Numbered from the stretch's first letter, positions 16,833 through 24,776 are shown. The stretch is DNA of 29,575 nt from CAZITB01 sp964542055 (GCA_964542055.1 CAZITB010000021.1:1-29575); one strand, 5' to 3'. The notes: generated by a model from the letters alone, not told the origin. Made by a program: numbers and translations.

Positions 16833-18110
16833 ATGGAAAACCGAAAAAAAAATACAAGAATCTTTTTCTTCATTTTGATCGCAGTTTTAATAAGTGGTAA
16901 TGCTGTTGCTGGAAACAAATTGATTGCATGGGGCTTTAACAGTAACGGCCAGTGCGATGTTCCTGGCGGTTCAAATTATGTATCAGTTGCGGCTGGTTCA
17001 TACCACAGTGTTGCTTTGACATCTAACGGAAGTATCGAATGTTGGGGACTTAATGCCTATGGTCAGTGCACTGCTCCCTCCGGCAACGGTTACCAGGCTA
17101 TTGCTGCAAAAGGGCACTGGTCTTTGGCAATTGATTCGAGTGGTCGTCTCCAGGCATGGGGCAGAAATGATTATGGTCAATGTGATGTTCCCGCAGGCAA
17201 TTATGTTGCGATTGCTACGGGTGTAAGGCACGGATTGGCAGTCAAATCCGACGGCACAGTTGTAGCATGGGGAGATAACAGCTATGGCCAATGCAATGTT
17301 CCTGAAGGAAACTTTGTAAATGTTGCAGCAGGTTTATACAGCAGTTTTGCTATTGGGATCGATGGCACGATTGAAAAGTGGGGAACTAATATTTACAGCT
17401 TGCTCAATGTTCCTTCTGCAGGTTCGGTCATATCATTATCTACAGGTATGTATCATACTGTTGCTCTAGAAGATAACGGTTCGCTAGAGATATGGGGCAG
17501 CAATGTTTATGGACAGTTCAATCTTCCTACAGGAACGGAATACCGCCAGGCATCGGCGGGAGTCTTCCATACAGTGGCTATCGATAATGATGGAGAAGTG
17601 AAATGCGCAGGGATGGACTTTTATGGTCAGTGCCAAATACCCCAAAAAGATTATGAATGGGTAAATGTTGCAAGCGGCGATTTTCATAACGTAGCTCTTG
17701 TGAAGGAACCTGTTGTAAATATCGAAATCGAAGTGGAACCCAAAACGCTAAATCTATCAAGCAAAGGTAGATGGATCACTTGCAGGATTTTTGATGCAAA
17801 TGAGTACGACGTAAACGGTATCGATCAGAAAACGCTGGTTTTAAATGAGAAGGTATTTGCAGACAGAATAACCTTAGAAGATGGGGATATGGTTATAAAG
17901 TTCAAAAGAGACCAGGTACAGAATATTCTTGCAGAAGGCTCATGTGAAGTAATTGTAACTGGTGCATTCAATGATGGAAATAAATTAGCAGGTCATGATG
18001 TAATTCGCGCAATTGATAATAAACGCAAAGATAAACATATTTCAATGAGAAATGTTAGAAATGAAATATCTAATCGTTTAGGAAAAAATGAAAACCGCAA
18101 GAAAAAATAA
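16833..18110 (+). CDS. secreted seven-unit RCC1-repeat (beta-propeller) protein
   Basis: 425 residues with a signal peptide (about 1-26, cleavage after AVA). Residues 28-290 hold seven consecutive RCC1-type units of about 40 residues, each with a (I/V)xxWG strand, a YGQC(D/N)VP turn and a GxYHSVAL strand; unit 5 has YSLLNVP and unit 6 YGQFNLP. Seven units match one complete propeller. A C-terminal domain (about 293-395; IEVEPKTLNLSSKGRWITC) resembles the short extracellular modules seen with SKG.W.T in planctomycete-like secreted proteins, by my recollection of such proteins. A clear AGGAAAGG site precedes the ATG. It overlaps the next gene by 23 bases, so the two are translationally linked. 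RCC1 repeats are protein-interaction scaffolds; the ligand is unknown. Confidence 0.83.
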   Translation: MENRKKNTRIFFFILIAVLISGNAVAGNKLIAWGFNSNGQCDVPGGSNYVSVAAGSYHSVALTSNGSIECWGLNAYGQCTAPSGNGYQAIAAKGHWSLAIDSSGRLQAWGRNDYGQCDVPAGNYVAIATGVRHGLAVKSDGTVVAWGDNSYGQCNVPEGNFVNVAAGLYSSFAIGIDGTIEKWGTNIYSLLNVPSAGSVISLSTGMYHTVALEDNGSLEIWGSNVYGQFNLPTGTEYRQASAGVFHTVAIDNDGEVKCAGMDFYGQCQIPQKDYEWVNVASGDFHNVALVKEPVVNIEIEVEPKTLNLSSKGRWITCRIFDANEYDVNGIDQKTLVLNEKVFADRITLEDGDMVIKFKRDQVQNILAEGSCEVIVTGAFNDGNKLAGHDVIRAIDNKRKDKHISMRNVRNEISNRLGKNENRKKK

Positions 18111-19692
18111 CGGTTTTGTGCTGATTCTTTCCATGATCTTCATGGTAGTTTTTGCTTGTCTGGCAGTTTCTCTTGGTGCGATAAGTAATACAAATCTGCA
18201 GCTTGCCAAAAATCATCAAAGTGCCAACCGTGCGCTCTCAGCGGCACTGTCGGGTATCGAATACGGCAAAATCAAAACGCAGGATTTTACGTCCGAGATA
18301 GCGACAGCTTACGGGGTAAGCGATAATCAAATGAAGTCTGTCTGGAAAAATTACAGAACACATTTCTTAGATCATCCCTGTAACGGTAATTGCCATCATT
18401 GCAGATCATACGCGCAAAACGGAAAGAATGTAGAAGAGTTTTATGTTCCTGACGTTGATTATGGAGTAGGCGATTTCAAGTTCAGTTTGAGATTCGTTTA
18501 TAACGAAAATGAACCTGATCTTATCATTATGGAATCAACCGGTTCCGATGGTACTTTTTCCAAAAAAATAACTATGGAAATGCACATCACCAAGGACAAC
18601 AGAGTATTGAAATATGCAGTTGCCAGCAGAGGCCGTGTCTGGCTTACCAGCCAAACAGTAGTTGATGGGGATATATACAGCAGCTGGGATGCTACACGTT
18701 ACGGCAGCGCAGGTATTGAAACCACTTCAGAAGTTGTAAACAACGGAACATTGAGTGTAATCAATTCTCTTGAAGAATTGAAAAATGCTAATGTGCAGAT
18801 GGAAACTCTCGATTCCAACAATAATCCTGTGTTCGATATTAACGGTGAAAGAGTTTATTCTCATGAAGATGCGGTTCAGGGCTATCATGAAGGTATAGAA
18901 TACGATACCCCTATGGCTGACTTGCCCGGAATGAACGAAGATGATTACGATACTTCCACTTATAAAAATTTGTGCAAGCACAATGTTATTCCCTCAAGCT
19001 GGACACGCAAAGAATATTTTCCTCACAGGGAAGGAGACTATACACGGTCAAGTTCCGGAAGTGTAAGGCTTTACAGGCATGTTTATTACAATCAGACGTT
19101 CACTGATGCTTTTTTGCCTAAGGGAAGAAACGCATTATTTGTCAATTGCAAGTTTAACGGCGTTTTATTTGTAGAATCGCAGTCAAATACTACAAGCACT
19201 AGCAAATGTAATAATGTTCGTTTTGATGATTGTGAATTCAATGGTGTTATTGTTACAGATGTGCCCAAAAATAATAGTATAAATTGGCGACAAAACAGTC
19301 TTTATTTCACCGGTGGGGCTTATTTTGAAAACGAATGGTCAAGCCAGGAGGCCACAATACTTGCACCTAATTTCAATGTAAATCTAGGAAATACTACTGA
19401 ACTTGAGCTGGACCATAACAGCCAACTGAAAGGCGCTGTTGTAGGTGGTATAGTGGACGTTCGCGGCCTGGTTGATATCGATGGCACTATAATTTCAATG
19501 TACGATACTAAATACCACTCAAGCGGTTATGTAACTAATATAGGTTCTACAGATGATGACGGCGGCAGTGAAGGAGGAGCATTTACTGGTGAGGATATAA
19601 GGATTTCACCTTCTCAACAGCAACTTCTTCCTGAAGGAATCAAAGCAGATGTAGTTATCCTTATTGACAATTCAAGTTATAGAGAATATTGA
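18088..19692 (+). CDS. second PilX-like prepilin protein
   Basis: 534 residues starting inside the end of the RCC1 gene, with TTAGGA 5 bases before the ATG. The start KTARKNNGFVLILSMIFMVV and the following FACLAVSLGAISNTNLQLAK closely match the helix of the protein at 15390-16799 (GF, SMIF, VFACL, AxxNxQLAxNH), so these are paralogues at the N-terminus. A Cys cluster CNGNCHHC occurs at about residues 98-105. The later body has repeated short strands such as NCKFNGVLFVES, DCEFNGVIV and LKGAVVGGIVDVRGLVDIDG, again suggesting a beta-helix. No enzymatic motif is visible. It is probably exported through a type IV pilus or type II secretion-like machine encoded elsewhere. Role unknown. Confidence 0.72.
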   Translation: MKTARKNNGFVLILSMIFMVVFACLAVSLGAISNTNLQLAKNHQSANRALSAALSGIEYGKIKTQDFTSEIATAYGVSDNQMKSVWKNYRTHFLDHPCNGNCHHCRSYAQNGKNVEEFYVPDVDYGVGDFKFSLRFVYNENEPDLIIMESTGSDGTFSKKITMEMHITKDNRVLKYAVASRGRVWLTSQTVVDGDIYSSWDATRYGSAGIETTSEVVNNGTLSVINSLEELKNANVQMETLDSNNNPVFDINGERVYSHEDAVQGYHEGIEYDTPMADLPGMNEDDYDTSTYKNLCKHNVIPSSWTRKEYFPHREGDYTRSSSGSVRLYRHVYYNQTFTDAFLPKGRNALFVNCKFNGVLFVESQSNTTSTSKCNNVRFDDCEFNGVIVTDVPKNNSINWRQNSLYFTGGAYFENEWSSQEATILAPNFNVNLGNTTELELDHNSQLKGAVVGGIVDVRGLVDIDGTIISMYDTKYHSSGYVTNIGSTDDDGGSEGGAFTGEDIRISPSQQQLLPEGIKADVVILIDNSSYREY

Positions 19693-19711
19693 TCTAAGAA
19701 AGGGTTTAAAA

Positions 19712-19903
19712 ATGAAAAAGTTAGCTTATTTGATAGTTGTTTTTGTAGGGGCGTTGATGATTATCGCCATATTTGAAAAAAATGTTTCTGCCATTTGCCT
19801 TAATCAATCCGATACGGCAGTGGGCTATCTGCAGGAGCCCCAAGATCAGGATCCCAACGATCTTGAAGATCCCAACGAATACGATGGCGATTTTGCAGAA
19901 TAA
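19712..19903 (+). CDS. small exported acidic peptide
   Basis: 63 residues from the ATG at 19712, which has AAGGG 6 bases upstream; the frame runs back to 19664 but overlaps the previous gene. Residues 1-27 form a signal peptide or single membrane segment (MKKLAYLIVVFVGALMIIAI, then VSA before ICLN). The remainder is very acidic, with the near-repeat DPNDLEDPNEYDGD. There is no recognised family. It is the last gene of the PilX-RCC1-PilX operon, and the terminator 22 bases downstream supports that boundary. It may be a partner or regulator of the exported proteins, but this is not shown. Confidence 0.6.
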   Translation: MKKLAYLIVVFVGALMIIAIFEKNVSAICLNQSDTAVGYLQEPQDQDPNDLEDPNEYDGDFAE

Positions 19904-19925
19904 ATTGGCCTGGAAAGGGGTTTTG

Positions 19926-19961
19926 GCACTGATGATCTTAAGATTTTCAGTGCTTTTTTTT
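19926..19961 (+). terminator. rho-independent terminator of the PilX-RCC1 operon
   Basis: Perfect 7-pair stem GCACTGA (19926-19932) / TCAGTGC (19947-19953) with a 14-base loop, followed by eight T residues (19954-19961). It separates the operon from the promoter of the amidohydrolase gene, which starts 5 bases later. Confidence 0.85.
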
Positions 19962-19965
19962 ATGC

Positions 19966-19995
19966 TTGACAATTTGGCGGTTTTGAGGATATAGT
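19966..19995 (+). promoter_or_regulatory. near-consensus sigma-70 promoter of the amidohydrolase-transporter operon
   Basis: Perfect -35 TTGACA (19966-19971), 18-base spacer, -10 TATAGT (19990-19995). The predicted start near 20002 leaves a 32-base leader with the AGGAAATG ribosome site. Confidence 0.7.
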
Positions 19996-20033
19996 TTTAG
20001 TTTAAAGAATTTGTTAAATTTACAGGAAATGAA

Positions 20034-20810
20034 ATGATTATTGACTGCCATACACATATAGATTGCAAGGGTACTGAATTTGACCCTCAAAATCATTTCG
20101 AAAGTTGTCAACAGATAGATTACGCTTTTGTTTTGGCATCCTGTGAAGAGAAAACTGATCAGGCAAACAAAAAAGTAGCTCAATATGTCTCAGATAACCC
20201 CAAAATGGTCGGATTTGCCGTAGTTAATGTGCTTACTGAGAAACTTAATCTGGATCAGGTAAAAAACTTAAAAGAGAAGGGTTTCAAGGGTCTGGTCGTT
20301 TATTGTTCTGAAAATGGTTTTCATCCATGTCATAGCAGGGCAAAAAGACTCTATCAAGCGGCCCAGGAACTTAGTCTTCCGGTTTTTTTTCACAATGCTG
20401 CACCGCTTTGGAAAACAGCGAAATTTGAGTTTAGCCAGGTGTGGCCTTTGGATGAAATCGCAAGAGAATTTTCTGAGCTAAAGATCATAATTGGGAATAT
20501 GGGCAGCCCTTTTACAGAACAGACAATCGCTCTGTTAGGTAAACATGAAAATGTTTACGGAGATTTAACCATTGATCCTGAAAAGATATGGAAAACTTAT
20601 AATACAGTTGTACAAGCTTATGAAGGTGAGGTAATGGATAAACTTATTTTTGGCAGTGGTTTTCCATGTAATAATGCAAGCAACTGTGTGGAAACTTTGC
20701 TGGGATTCAATAAATTGCTCGCGAATTCAAATCTTCCTAACGTCCCACGCGAGCAGATTCGTTCGATTATTGAAAGGGACTCCATAAAACTATTGGGTAT
20801 TCAACTATAA
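20034..20810 (+). CDS. amidohydrolase-2-family-like metal-dependent hydrolase, with altered active-site positions
   Basis: 258 residues, TIM-barrel-like, cytoplasmic. The opening MIIDCHTHID has the HxH metal pair of the amidohydrolase 2 family (PF04909) and VFFHNAAPLW supplies a further His. The usual later landmarks look changed: where members commonly have a strand ending in His-x-Gly, this reads IIIGNMGSP, and the GSDFP loop with the catalytic Asp is GSGFP (near FGSGFPCNNAS). It may therefore have a different metal site or reaction, or no activity. AGGAAATG precedes the ATG. It is 19 bases before a sodium-coupled transporter gene, consistent with the two handling one compound, which I cannot name. 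Confidence 0.75.
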   Translation: MIIDCHTHIDCKGTEFDPQNHFESCQQIDYAFVLASCEEKTDQANKKVAQYVSDNPKMVGFAVVNVLTEKLNLDQVKNLKEKGFKGLVVYCSENGFHPCHSRAKRLYQAAQELSLPVFFHNAAPLWKTAKFEFSQVWPLDEIAREFSELKIIIGNMGSPFTEQTIALLGKHENVYGDLTIDPEKIWKTYNTVVQAYEGEVMDKLIFGSGFPCNNASNCVETLLGFNKLLANSNLPNVPREQIRSIIERDSIKLLGIQL

Positions 20811-20829
20811 GTTAATATTAGAGGAATTG

Positions 20830-22890
20830 ATGTCTGAAATTCTGCTTGAGGAACAGAGAGAAAACTGGGGCACAAGGGGTGGATTTGTTCTTGCGGCTGT
20901 TGGATCGGCTGTTGGGCTTGGAAATCTATGGGGTTTCCCATATAAAATTTACAGCCATGGCGGGGGCGCTTTTCTAATTCCATATATAATAGCAATGTTT
21001 GTCGTGGGAATACCTATGCTTATGATGGAATTCAGTTTGGGACATATGACTCAAAGAGCAGCTCCTGAAGCTTTCCGAAGAACTCACAAAAAAATAGAAC
21101 TGGTAGGATGGTGGGGTATTCTCCTTGGATTCATAATAATTATTTATTATCCCGTTGTTCTTGCATGGTGTTTTACATATCTATGGGAAAGCATCCTGGG
21201 TATCTTTAATGGTGGAAATTTGCCATGGGCCGCTACTGGCATTGAAGGCGTTCAACTTGCCTCTGATTATTTTTTCAATAATTATCTTAATACAAATCAC
21301 AGTTTTCAGCTCGGACATGTACAATTTCATATTCTCTGGCCACTGCTGATTACCTGGGTTGTGATGTATCTTTGCATTTTTAAAGGTGTCAGCCTTGTAG
21401 GTAAAATTGTTTGGATAACCGTGCCTCTACCCTGGTTGATGCTTTTCGTTTTAACGATTCGCGGGTTAACTTTAGAAGGATCGATTCAGGGGTTGATATA
21501 TTATCTGGACCCCGATTGGACCAAGCTGTTAGAGCCGCAAACATGGACGTATGCTTTCGGGCAAGCCTTTTTTTCTCTAAGCCTTGCTTTTGGGGTGATG
21601 GTAACTTACTCCAGCTTTTTGCACCGCAAAAGTGATATCAACAATAATGCAGCCATAATTGGCATTTCAGATTTTGCAACCAGTTTCATTGCAGGTATCG
21701 CTGTTTTTGCTACTTTAGGTGGAATGGCGTTTGTGACTCAGCAGACAGGAAATTCTGTTCCGATTGATCAAGTTGTTGATGGCGGACCGGGACTTGCATT
21801 TGTTGCTTTTCCTTACGCTTTGGCACAGTTGCCTTACTCAGCATATTTCAGTTTTATATTCTTTTTTGCTTTGATTACTTTGGGTGTAGATTCCGGCTTT
21901 TCAATTACGGAGTCTGTCCTTGCTTCTATTGTTGATAAAACCGGCTGGAAAAGGTCTATCGTATTGCCGGTTATGAGCTTGATAGGCTTTTGCATCGGAA
22001 TATTTTTTGTAACACAAGGCGGGTTGAACTGGCTTGGCCTTTTCGACAGTTACGTAAACGGTACATGGGGAATTGCATTTATCGGATTGATTGAATGTGC
22101 TGTAGTCGGTTGGATGGGAGATATCGAAAAACTTCGGAAACATGCAAATTCGCGGAGCGACTGGACAGTTGGAAAGTGGTGGAACTTTTTTATCAGAGTT
22201 GTAATTCCGGTTCTTCTTGGATGTCTTTTCTTCTGGAATTTGTACAATGATATCACTGCCGAAGGGGGCTTTCTCCAAAATGATCAAGGTCAATGGATCA
22301 TGCATAATTTAGTTGGCATGATAGTCTTTGTTGTTATCGTTCCTCTTGTGGCTATTATCCTTAGCCTTGTGAAAAGTCCGATCGAAAAGCAGGAACAAAT
22401 GGAATTGAAGTTTGGAGATTTAGAAGTAAGGGGTAGGGCGGTTTCCACCGTTTCACTAATATTTTCATTAACAGCTTTTGCTATTTACATGTTCGTCTTC
22501 TATTATTTAACTCAGAGCAAACTTAACGTCTTTTGCCAGGTTTTACTTCTAGCGGCTTTGTTGTTGAGTATCACTGGGATTTCAGGTGCGGGCAACATGA
22601 TTGATAAGTATTTGCTCTATAAAGGTATTCGGTCAAGCTGGAGAGCTAAATGGGCAGGTTTCATCGGAGTAATAGGAATTGGGGGCTATGCGTCGGTTCA
22701 GCTAATCAACTACACTGTTTTTCATAAAGCTACTGATGTAATTACAAAACAGTACCCCGAGCATTTAACAGAAGTGTCTTACCTAATTTTGGGTTTGGTT
22801 TTGTTTGTGATATTTGGGGGGTTAGCTTGGTGTTTTATAAAAGCTATTTCAGCATCATCCGACGAGAGTCAAAATCCAGACGAACAGTAG
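20830..22890 (+). CDS. sodium-dependent transporter of the neurotransmitter:sodium symporter family
   Basis: 686 residues from the ATG at 20830, with GAGGAATTG directly before it. The N-terminus carries the family signature WGTRGGFVLAAVGSAVGLGN followed by LWGFPYK, where unwound helix 1 and the NLW(R/G)FPY segment bind sodium and substrate. At least twelve hydrophobic helices can be seen. The protein is longer than typical bacterial LeuT-like members of 450-520 residues, mainly because of the C-terminal half (ending in additional helices at about 560-680). The substrate is unknown; amino acids or related amines are typical for the family. It lies in the inner membrane and forms an operon with the amidohydrolase-like gene. 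Confidence 0.9.
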   Translation: MSEILLEEQRENWGTRGGFVLAAVGSAVGLGNLWGFPYKIYSHGGGAFLIPYIIAMFVVGIPMLMMEFSLGHMTQRAAPEAFRRTHKKIELVGWWGILLGFIIIIYYPVVLAWCFTYLWESILGIFNGGNLPWAATGIEGVQLASDYFFNNYLNTNHSFQLGHVQFHILWPLLITWVVMYLCIFKGVSLVGKIVWITVPLPWLMLFVLTIRGLTLEGSIQGLIYYLDPDWTKLLEPQTWTYAFGQAFFSLSLAFGVMVTYSSFLHRKSDINNNAAIIGISDFATSFIAGIAVFATLGGMAFVTQQTGNSVPIDQVVDGGPGLAFVAFPYALAQLPYSAYFSFIFFFALITLGVDSGFSITESVLASIVDKTGWKRSIVLPVMSLIGFCIGIFFVTQGGLNWLGLFDSYVNGTWGIAFIGLIECAVVGWMGDIEKLRKHANSRSDWTVGKWWNFFIRVVIPVLLGCLFFWNLYNDITAEGGFLQNDQGQWIMHNLVGMIVFVVIVPLVAIILSLVKSPIEKQEQMELKFGDLEVRGRAVSTVSLIFSLTAFAIYMFVFYYLTQSKLNVFCQVLLLAALLLSITGISGAGNMIDKYLLYKGIRSSWRAKWAGFIGVIGIGGYASVQLINYTVFHKATDVITKQYPEHLTEVSYLILGLVLFVIFGGLAWCFIKAISASSDESQNPDEQ

Positions 22891-22892
22891 TT

Positions 22893-23156
22893 TTACTTGT
22901 ATCCTTCTACCTGATCACCAAGGTACTTTTGGCAGGATTTTTCAATATCAACCCCATTGATATTAGCTAAAGTACATAACCAGGCAAAAACGTCAGCAAA
23001 TTCTTCTTCTTTGTTCGCCTGATCATTGCCATGAAGCGCCGTCGCTAATTCACCAACCTCTTCTATAAACCACATATAAGTGGCAGGTGTCCCTCTTTCA
23101 AGGTCACGTTTGCCGTAACGATCCTTTATATGTTTCTGAAAATCACTTATTTCCAT
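22893..23156 (-). CDS. MazG-like nucleotide pyrophosphohydrolase
   Basis: 87 residues from the ATG at 23156; a TTG at 23165 in frame is an alternative. The MazG/all-alpha NTP-PPase motif is clear: EEVGELATALHG near the centre, then EEEFADVFAWLCTLANINGV, giving the EExxE...ExxD set of acidic residues that bind magnesium. Such small proteins hydrolyse non-canonical or excess NTPs to NMP plus pyrophosphate, protecting the nucleotide pool. There is no Shine-Dalgarno before the ATG, and a terminator ends 7 bases upstream, so how it is expressed is uncertain. It converges with the transporter (2 bases between stops). Confidence 0.82.
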   Translation of the reverse strand: MEISDFQKHIKDRYGKRDLERGTPATYMWFIEEVGELATALHGNDQANKEEEFADVFAWLCTLANINGVDIEKSCQKYLGDQVEGYK

Positions 23157-23163
23157 ATATTTC

Positions 23164-23198
23164 AAAAAAACCTAAACGGAACCTAAGCCCCGTTTAGG
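23164..23198 (-). terminator. rho-independent terminator of the Rrf2-family gene
   Basis: Perfect 9-pair stem CCTAAACGG (23171-23179) / CCGTTTAGG (23190-23198). On the minus strand it is followed by seven T residues and lies 14 bases past the Rrf2 gene stop. The T tract ends just before the mazG-like start. Confidence 0.85.
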
Positions 23199-23212
23199 CT
23201 AATAAATACAAT

Positions 23213-23608
23213 TTAGCTCAACATGTCAGATAATTTCGCATTGCTGAAAATATTTCTGACCTGAGATGTTGCATTCTGGCAAACATTTTCCATTTTCAGG
23301 CTAAATGGGGCATCACTTGTTTGTTCTGCCAAATGCAAATGACTTACCATTGGACCGTCAACAGCTTCAATAATTTCCAGCAAAGTTATTTCTTCAGTTG
23401 GTTTTGCCAGGAAAAAACCGCCTCTGGGTCCTCTTTTACTTCTTAATACGTTGGCTCTGACTAATTGCTGTAGGATTTTGAGTAAATATTCCAAAGGAAT
23501 ACCGTACTCTTTTGAAACTCGTTGAGCAAGAACTGCACCTGCCTGATAATGCTGGGCAATATAACCAACTGCAATCAGTGCATAACCTGTCGATCTGCTA
23601 ATTTTCAT
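23213..23608 (-). CDS. Rrf2-family transcriptional regulator
   Basis: 131 residues from the ATG at 23608, chosen because AGGAGG (23615-23620) sits 6 bases upstream; the longer frame to 23644 adds 12 unsupported residues. The MKISRSTGYALIAVGYIAQH opening and winged helix-turn-helix (LAQRVSKEYGIPLEYLLKIL, then RGPRGGFFLAKP) are typical of Rrf2/IscR/NsrR repressors. IscR and NsrR hold an iron-sulfur cluster with three Cys residues; here I see only one Cys (near residue 108), so a 3-Cys cluster site is absent and the signal may be something else. A near-palindrome at its own transcription start suggests autorepression. Confidence 0.9.
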   Translation of the reverse strand: MKISRSTGYALIAVGYIAQHYQAGAVLAQRVSKEYGIPLEYLLKILQQLVRANVLRSKRGPRGGFFLAKPTEEITLLEIIEAVDGPMVSHLHLAEQTSDAPFSLKMENVCQNATSQVRNIFSNAKLSDMLS

Positions 23609-23677
23609 AATAGGCCTCCTAAAAGGATTAGGTTTAAATAACATTAAATTTTTTAAAATATTGCAACTTTTTATCTT

Positions 23678-23694
23678 ACTATAGTTTCTATACT
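23678..23694 (-). promoter_or_regulatory. candidate Rrf2 operator
   Basis: ACTATAG-TTT-CTATACT is a 7+3+7 near-palindrome with one mismatch. It covers the predicted transcription start (about 23691) of the Rrf2 gene, where repressor binding would block polymerase. Confidence 0.45.
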
Positions 23695-23697
23695 CAT

Positions 23698-23725
23698 ATT
23701 ATAGCTAATTGTTTGTTGTTAGCAA
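23698..23725 (-). promoter_or_regulatory. sigma-70-type promoter of the Rrf2-family gene
   Basis: Minus strand: -35 TTGCTA (23720-23725), 16-base spacer, perfect -10 TATAAT (23698-23703). The leader to the ATG at 23608 is about 80 bases. The divergent intergenic stretch 23609-23969 has no gene: it holds this promoter, the operator and the STAS promoter. Confidence 0.6.
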
Positions 23726-23868
23726 GCTTATCTGGAAAAAAATAAAAAAGAATTGACTTTTACTTATATTGCAAAAGCTTATAAATCTATACTTATAAAG
23801 ACTTTACAGAGTCGATTAAAGAAAGAAATATCTGAATTAATCAGGGCAAATTTTTCAAGAAATACATT

Positions 23869-23897
23869 TTGACATTAATAAAAAAGAAAGCTTTAAA
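23869..23897 (+). promoter_or_regulatory. sigma-70-type promoter of the STAS-RsbW pair
   Basis: Perfect -35 TTGACA (23869-23874), 17-base spacer, -10 TTTAAA (23892-23897). A second TTGACT near 23754 with TATAAA 21 bases on is less convincing. Confidence 0.5.
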
Positions 23898-23969
23898 AAT
23901 TAGTTTTGCAAAAAATTAAATTTTAAGTTATTTTTATGTGGTTATTTAATAGATAAAAGGACAATTTTA

Positions 23970-24341
23970 ATGGAAAATCATAAAACTGTAGAATTTGAAA
24001 TCATCGGAAATGTTGCAATAGCTACGTTAAAGATCCAAAAAATACTCGATGAAGATATCATTATTAAAATTGAGCAAGAGATCGAACTTGCTTTAATCAG
24101 CCACTCAACAAATATGATTATATTAGACTTCAATCAGGTGCAATTTCTGACAAGTGCTTTTTTGGGTTATCTGATCAGGTTTCAAAAGAAAATCAATGAA
24201 AGTGGAGGACAGCTAAGGCTTTGCGGAATTGAAGATAAGATAGAAGGAATTTTCAAGATCACGCGTCTGGACAAAATTTTTGATATACATAGTGATGTTG
24301 AAAAAGCACTCCTAAGTATGGGTCAGGTAAACGAGGAATAA
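23970..24341 (+). CDS. STAS-domain anti-sigma-factor antagonist (SpoIIAA/RsbV-like)
   Basis: 123 residues, a single STAS domain. The phospho-acceptor position of the family (D-S-S/T-G-L) appears as FLTSAFLGYL with Ser62, where the usual Asp before it is Leu-Thr. In partner switching the dephosphorylated STAS protein binds the RsbW/SpoIIAB kinase and frees a sigma factor or another target. A serine phosphatase would be needed to reset it; none is present here. An AAAGGACA ribosome site lies 7 bases before the ATG. The stop is followed after 6 bases by the kinase gene. Confidence 0.85.
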   Translation: MENHKTVEFEIIGNVAIATLKIQKILDEDIIIKIEQEIELALISHSTNMIILDFNQVQFLTSAFLGYLIRFQKKINESGGQLRLCGIEDKIEGIFKITRLDKIFDIHSDVEKALLSMGQVNEE

Positions 24342-24347
24342 AATTCT

Positions 24348-24776
24348 ATGGTAAACTACTCCGGAGACATGGCCGTTTTGAAAGTAAAAAACGATCCAAA
24401 GATCATTGATGACCTTTGCGAGCAAATACTGACTGAATTGAAGAGTAATGGATTTACAAAAGACGACATTTTCGGCAGCCATCTGGCTTTAGAAGAAGCA
24501 TTTGTAAATGCTCAAAGGCACGGAAACAAAGGGGACCATTCAAAAAATATCACTATCAAGTACAAGGTAACACAGGAAAAGCTCGATATTTACATCACTG
24601 ACGAAGGGCCGGGCTTCAATCCGTCTCAAGTTCCTGACCCCAGATGCGATAGTAACATTTATAAACCAGGTGGACGCGGGGTTCTGCTTATGCGTGCTTA
24701 CATGGACTTAGTAGAGTATAACGATTCAGGCAATACGGTTCATATGATCAGACATAAAAACAGAAAGGATGTCTGA
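24348..24776 (+). CDS. RsbW/SpoIIAB-like anti-sigma serine kinase (HATPase_c_2)
   Basis: 142 residues of a GHKL ATPase fold. The N box is LALEEAFVNAQRHGN (46-60, with Glu50 and Asn54), G1 is DEGPGF (85-90) and G2 is GGRGVLLMRAYMD (108-120), so all ATP-binding motifs are intact. Such a kinase phosphorylates the STAS partner and sequesters a sigma factor when the partner is phosphorylated. GAGGA sits about 10 bases upstream of the ATG, partly overlapping the STAS stop. No sigma factor of the SigB/SigF class is next to it, so the target is open; non-sigma targets occur in this family too. Confidence 0.88.
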   Translation: MVNYSGDMAVLKVKNDPKIIDDLCEQILTELKSNGFTKDDIFGSHLALEEAFVNAQRHGNKGDHSKNITIKYKVTQEKLDIYITDEGPGFNPSQVPDPRCDSNIYKPGGRGVLLMRAYMDLVEYNDSGNTVHMIRHKNRKDV

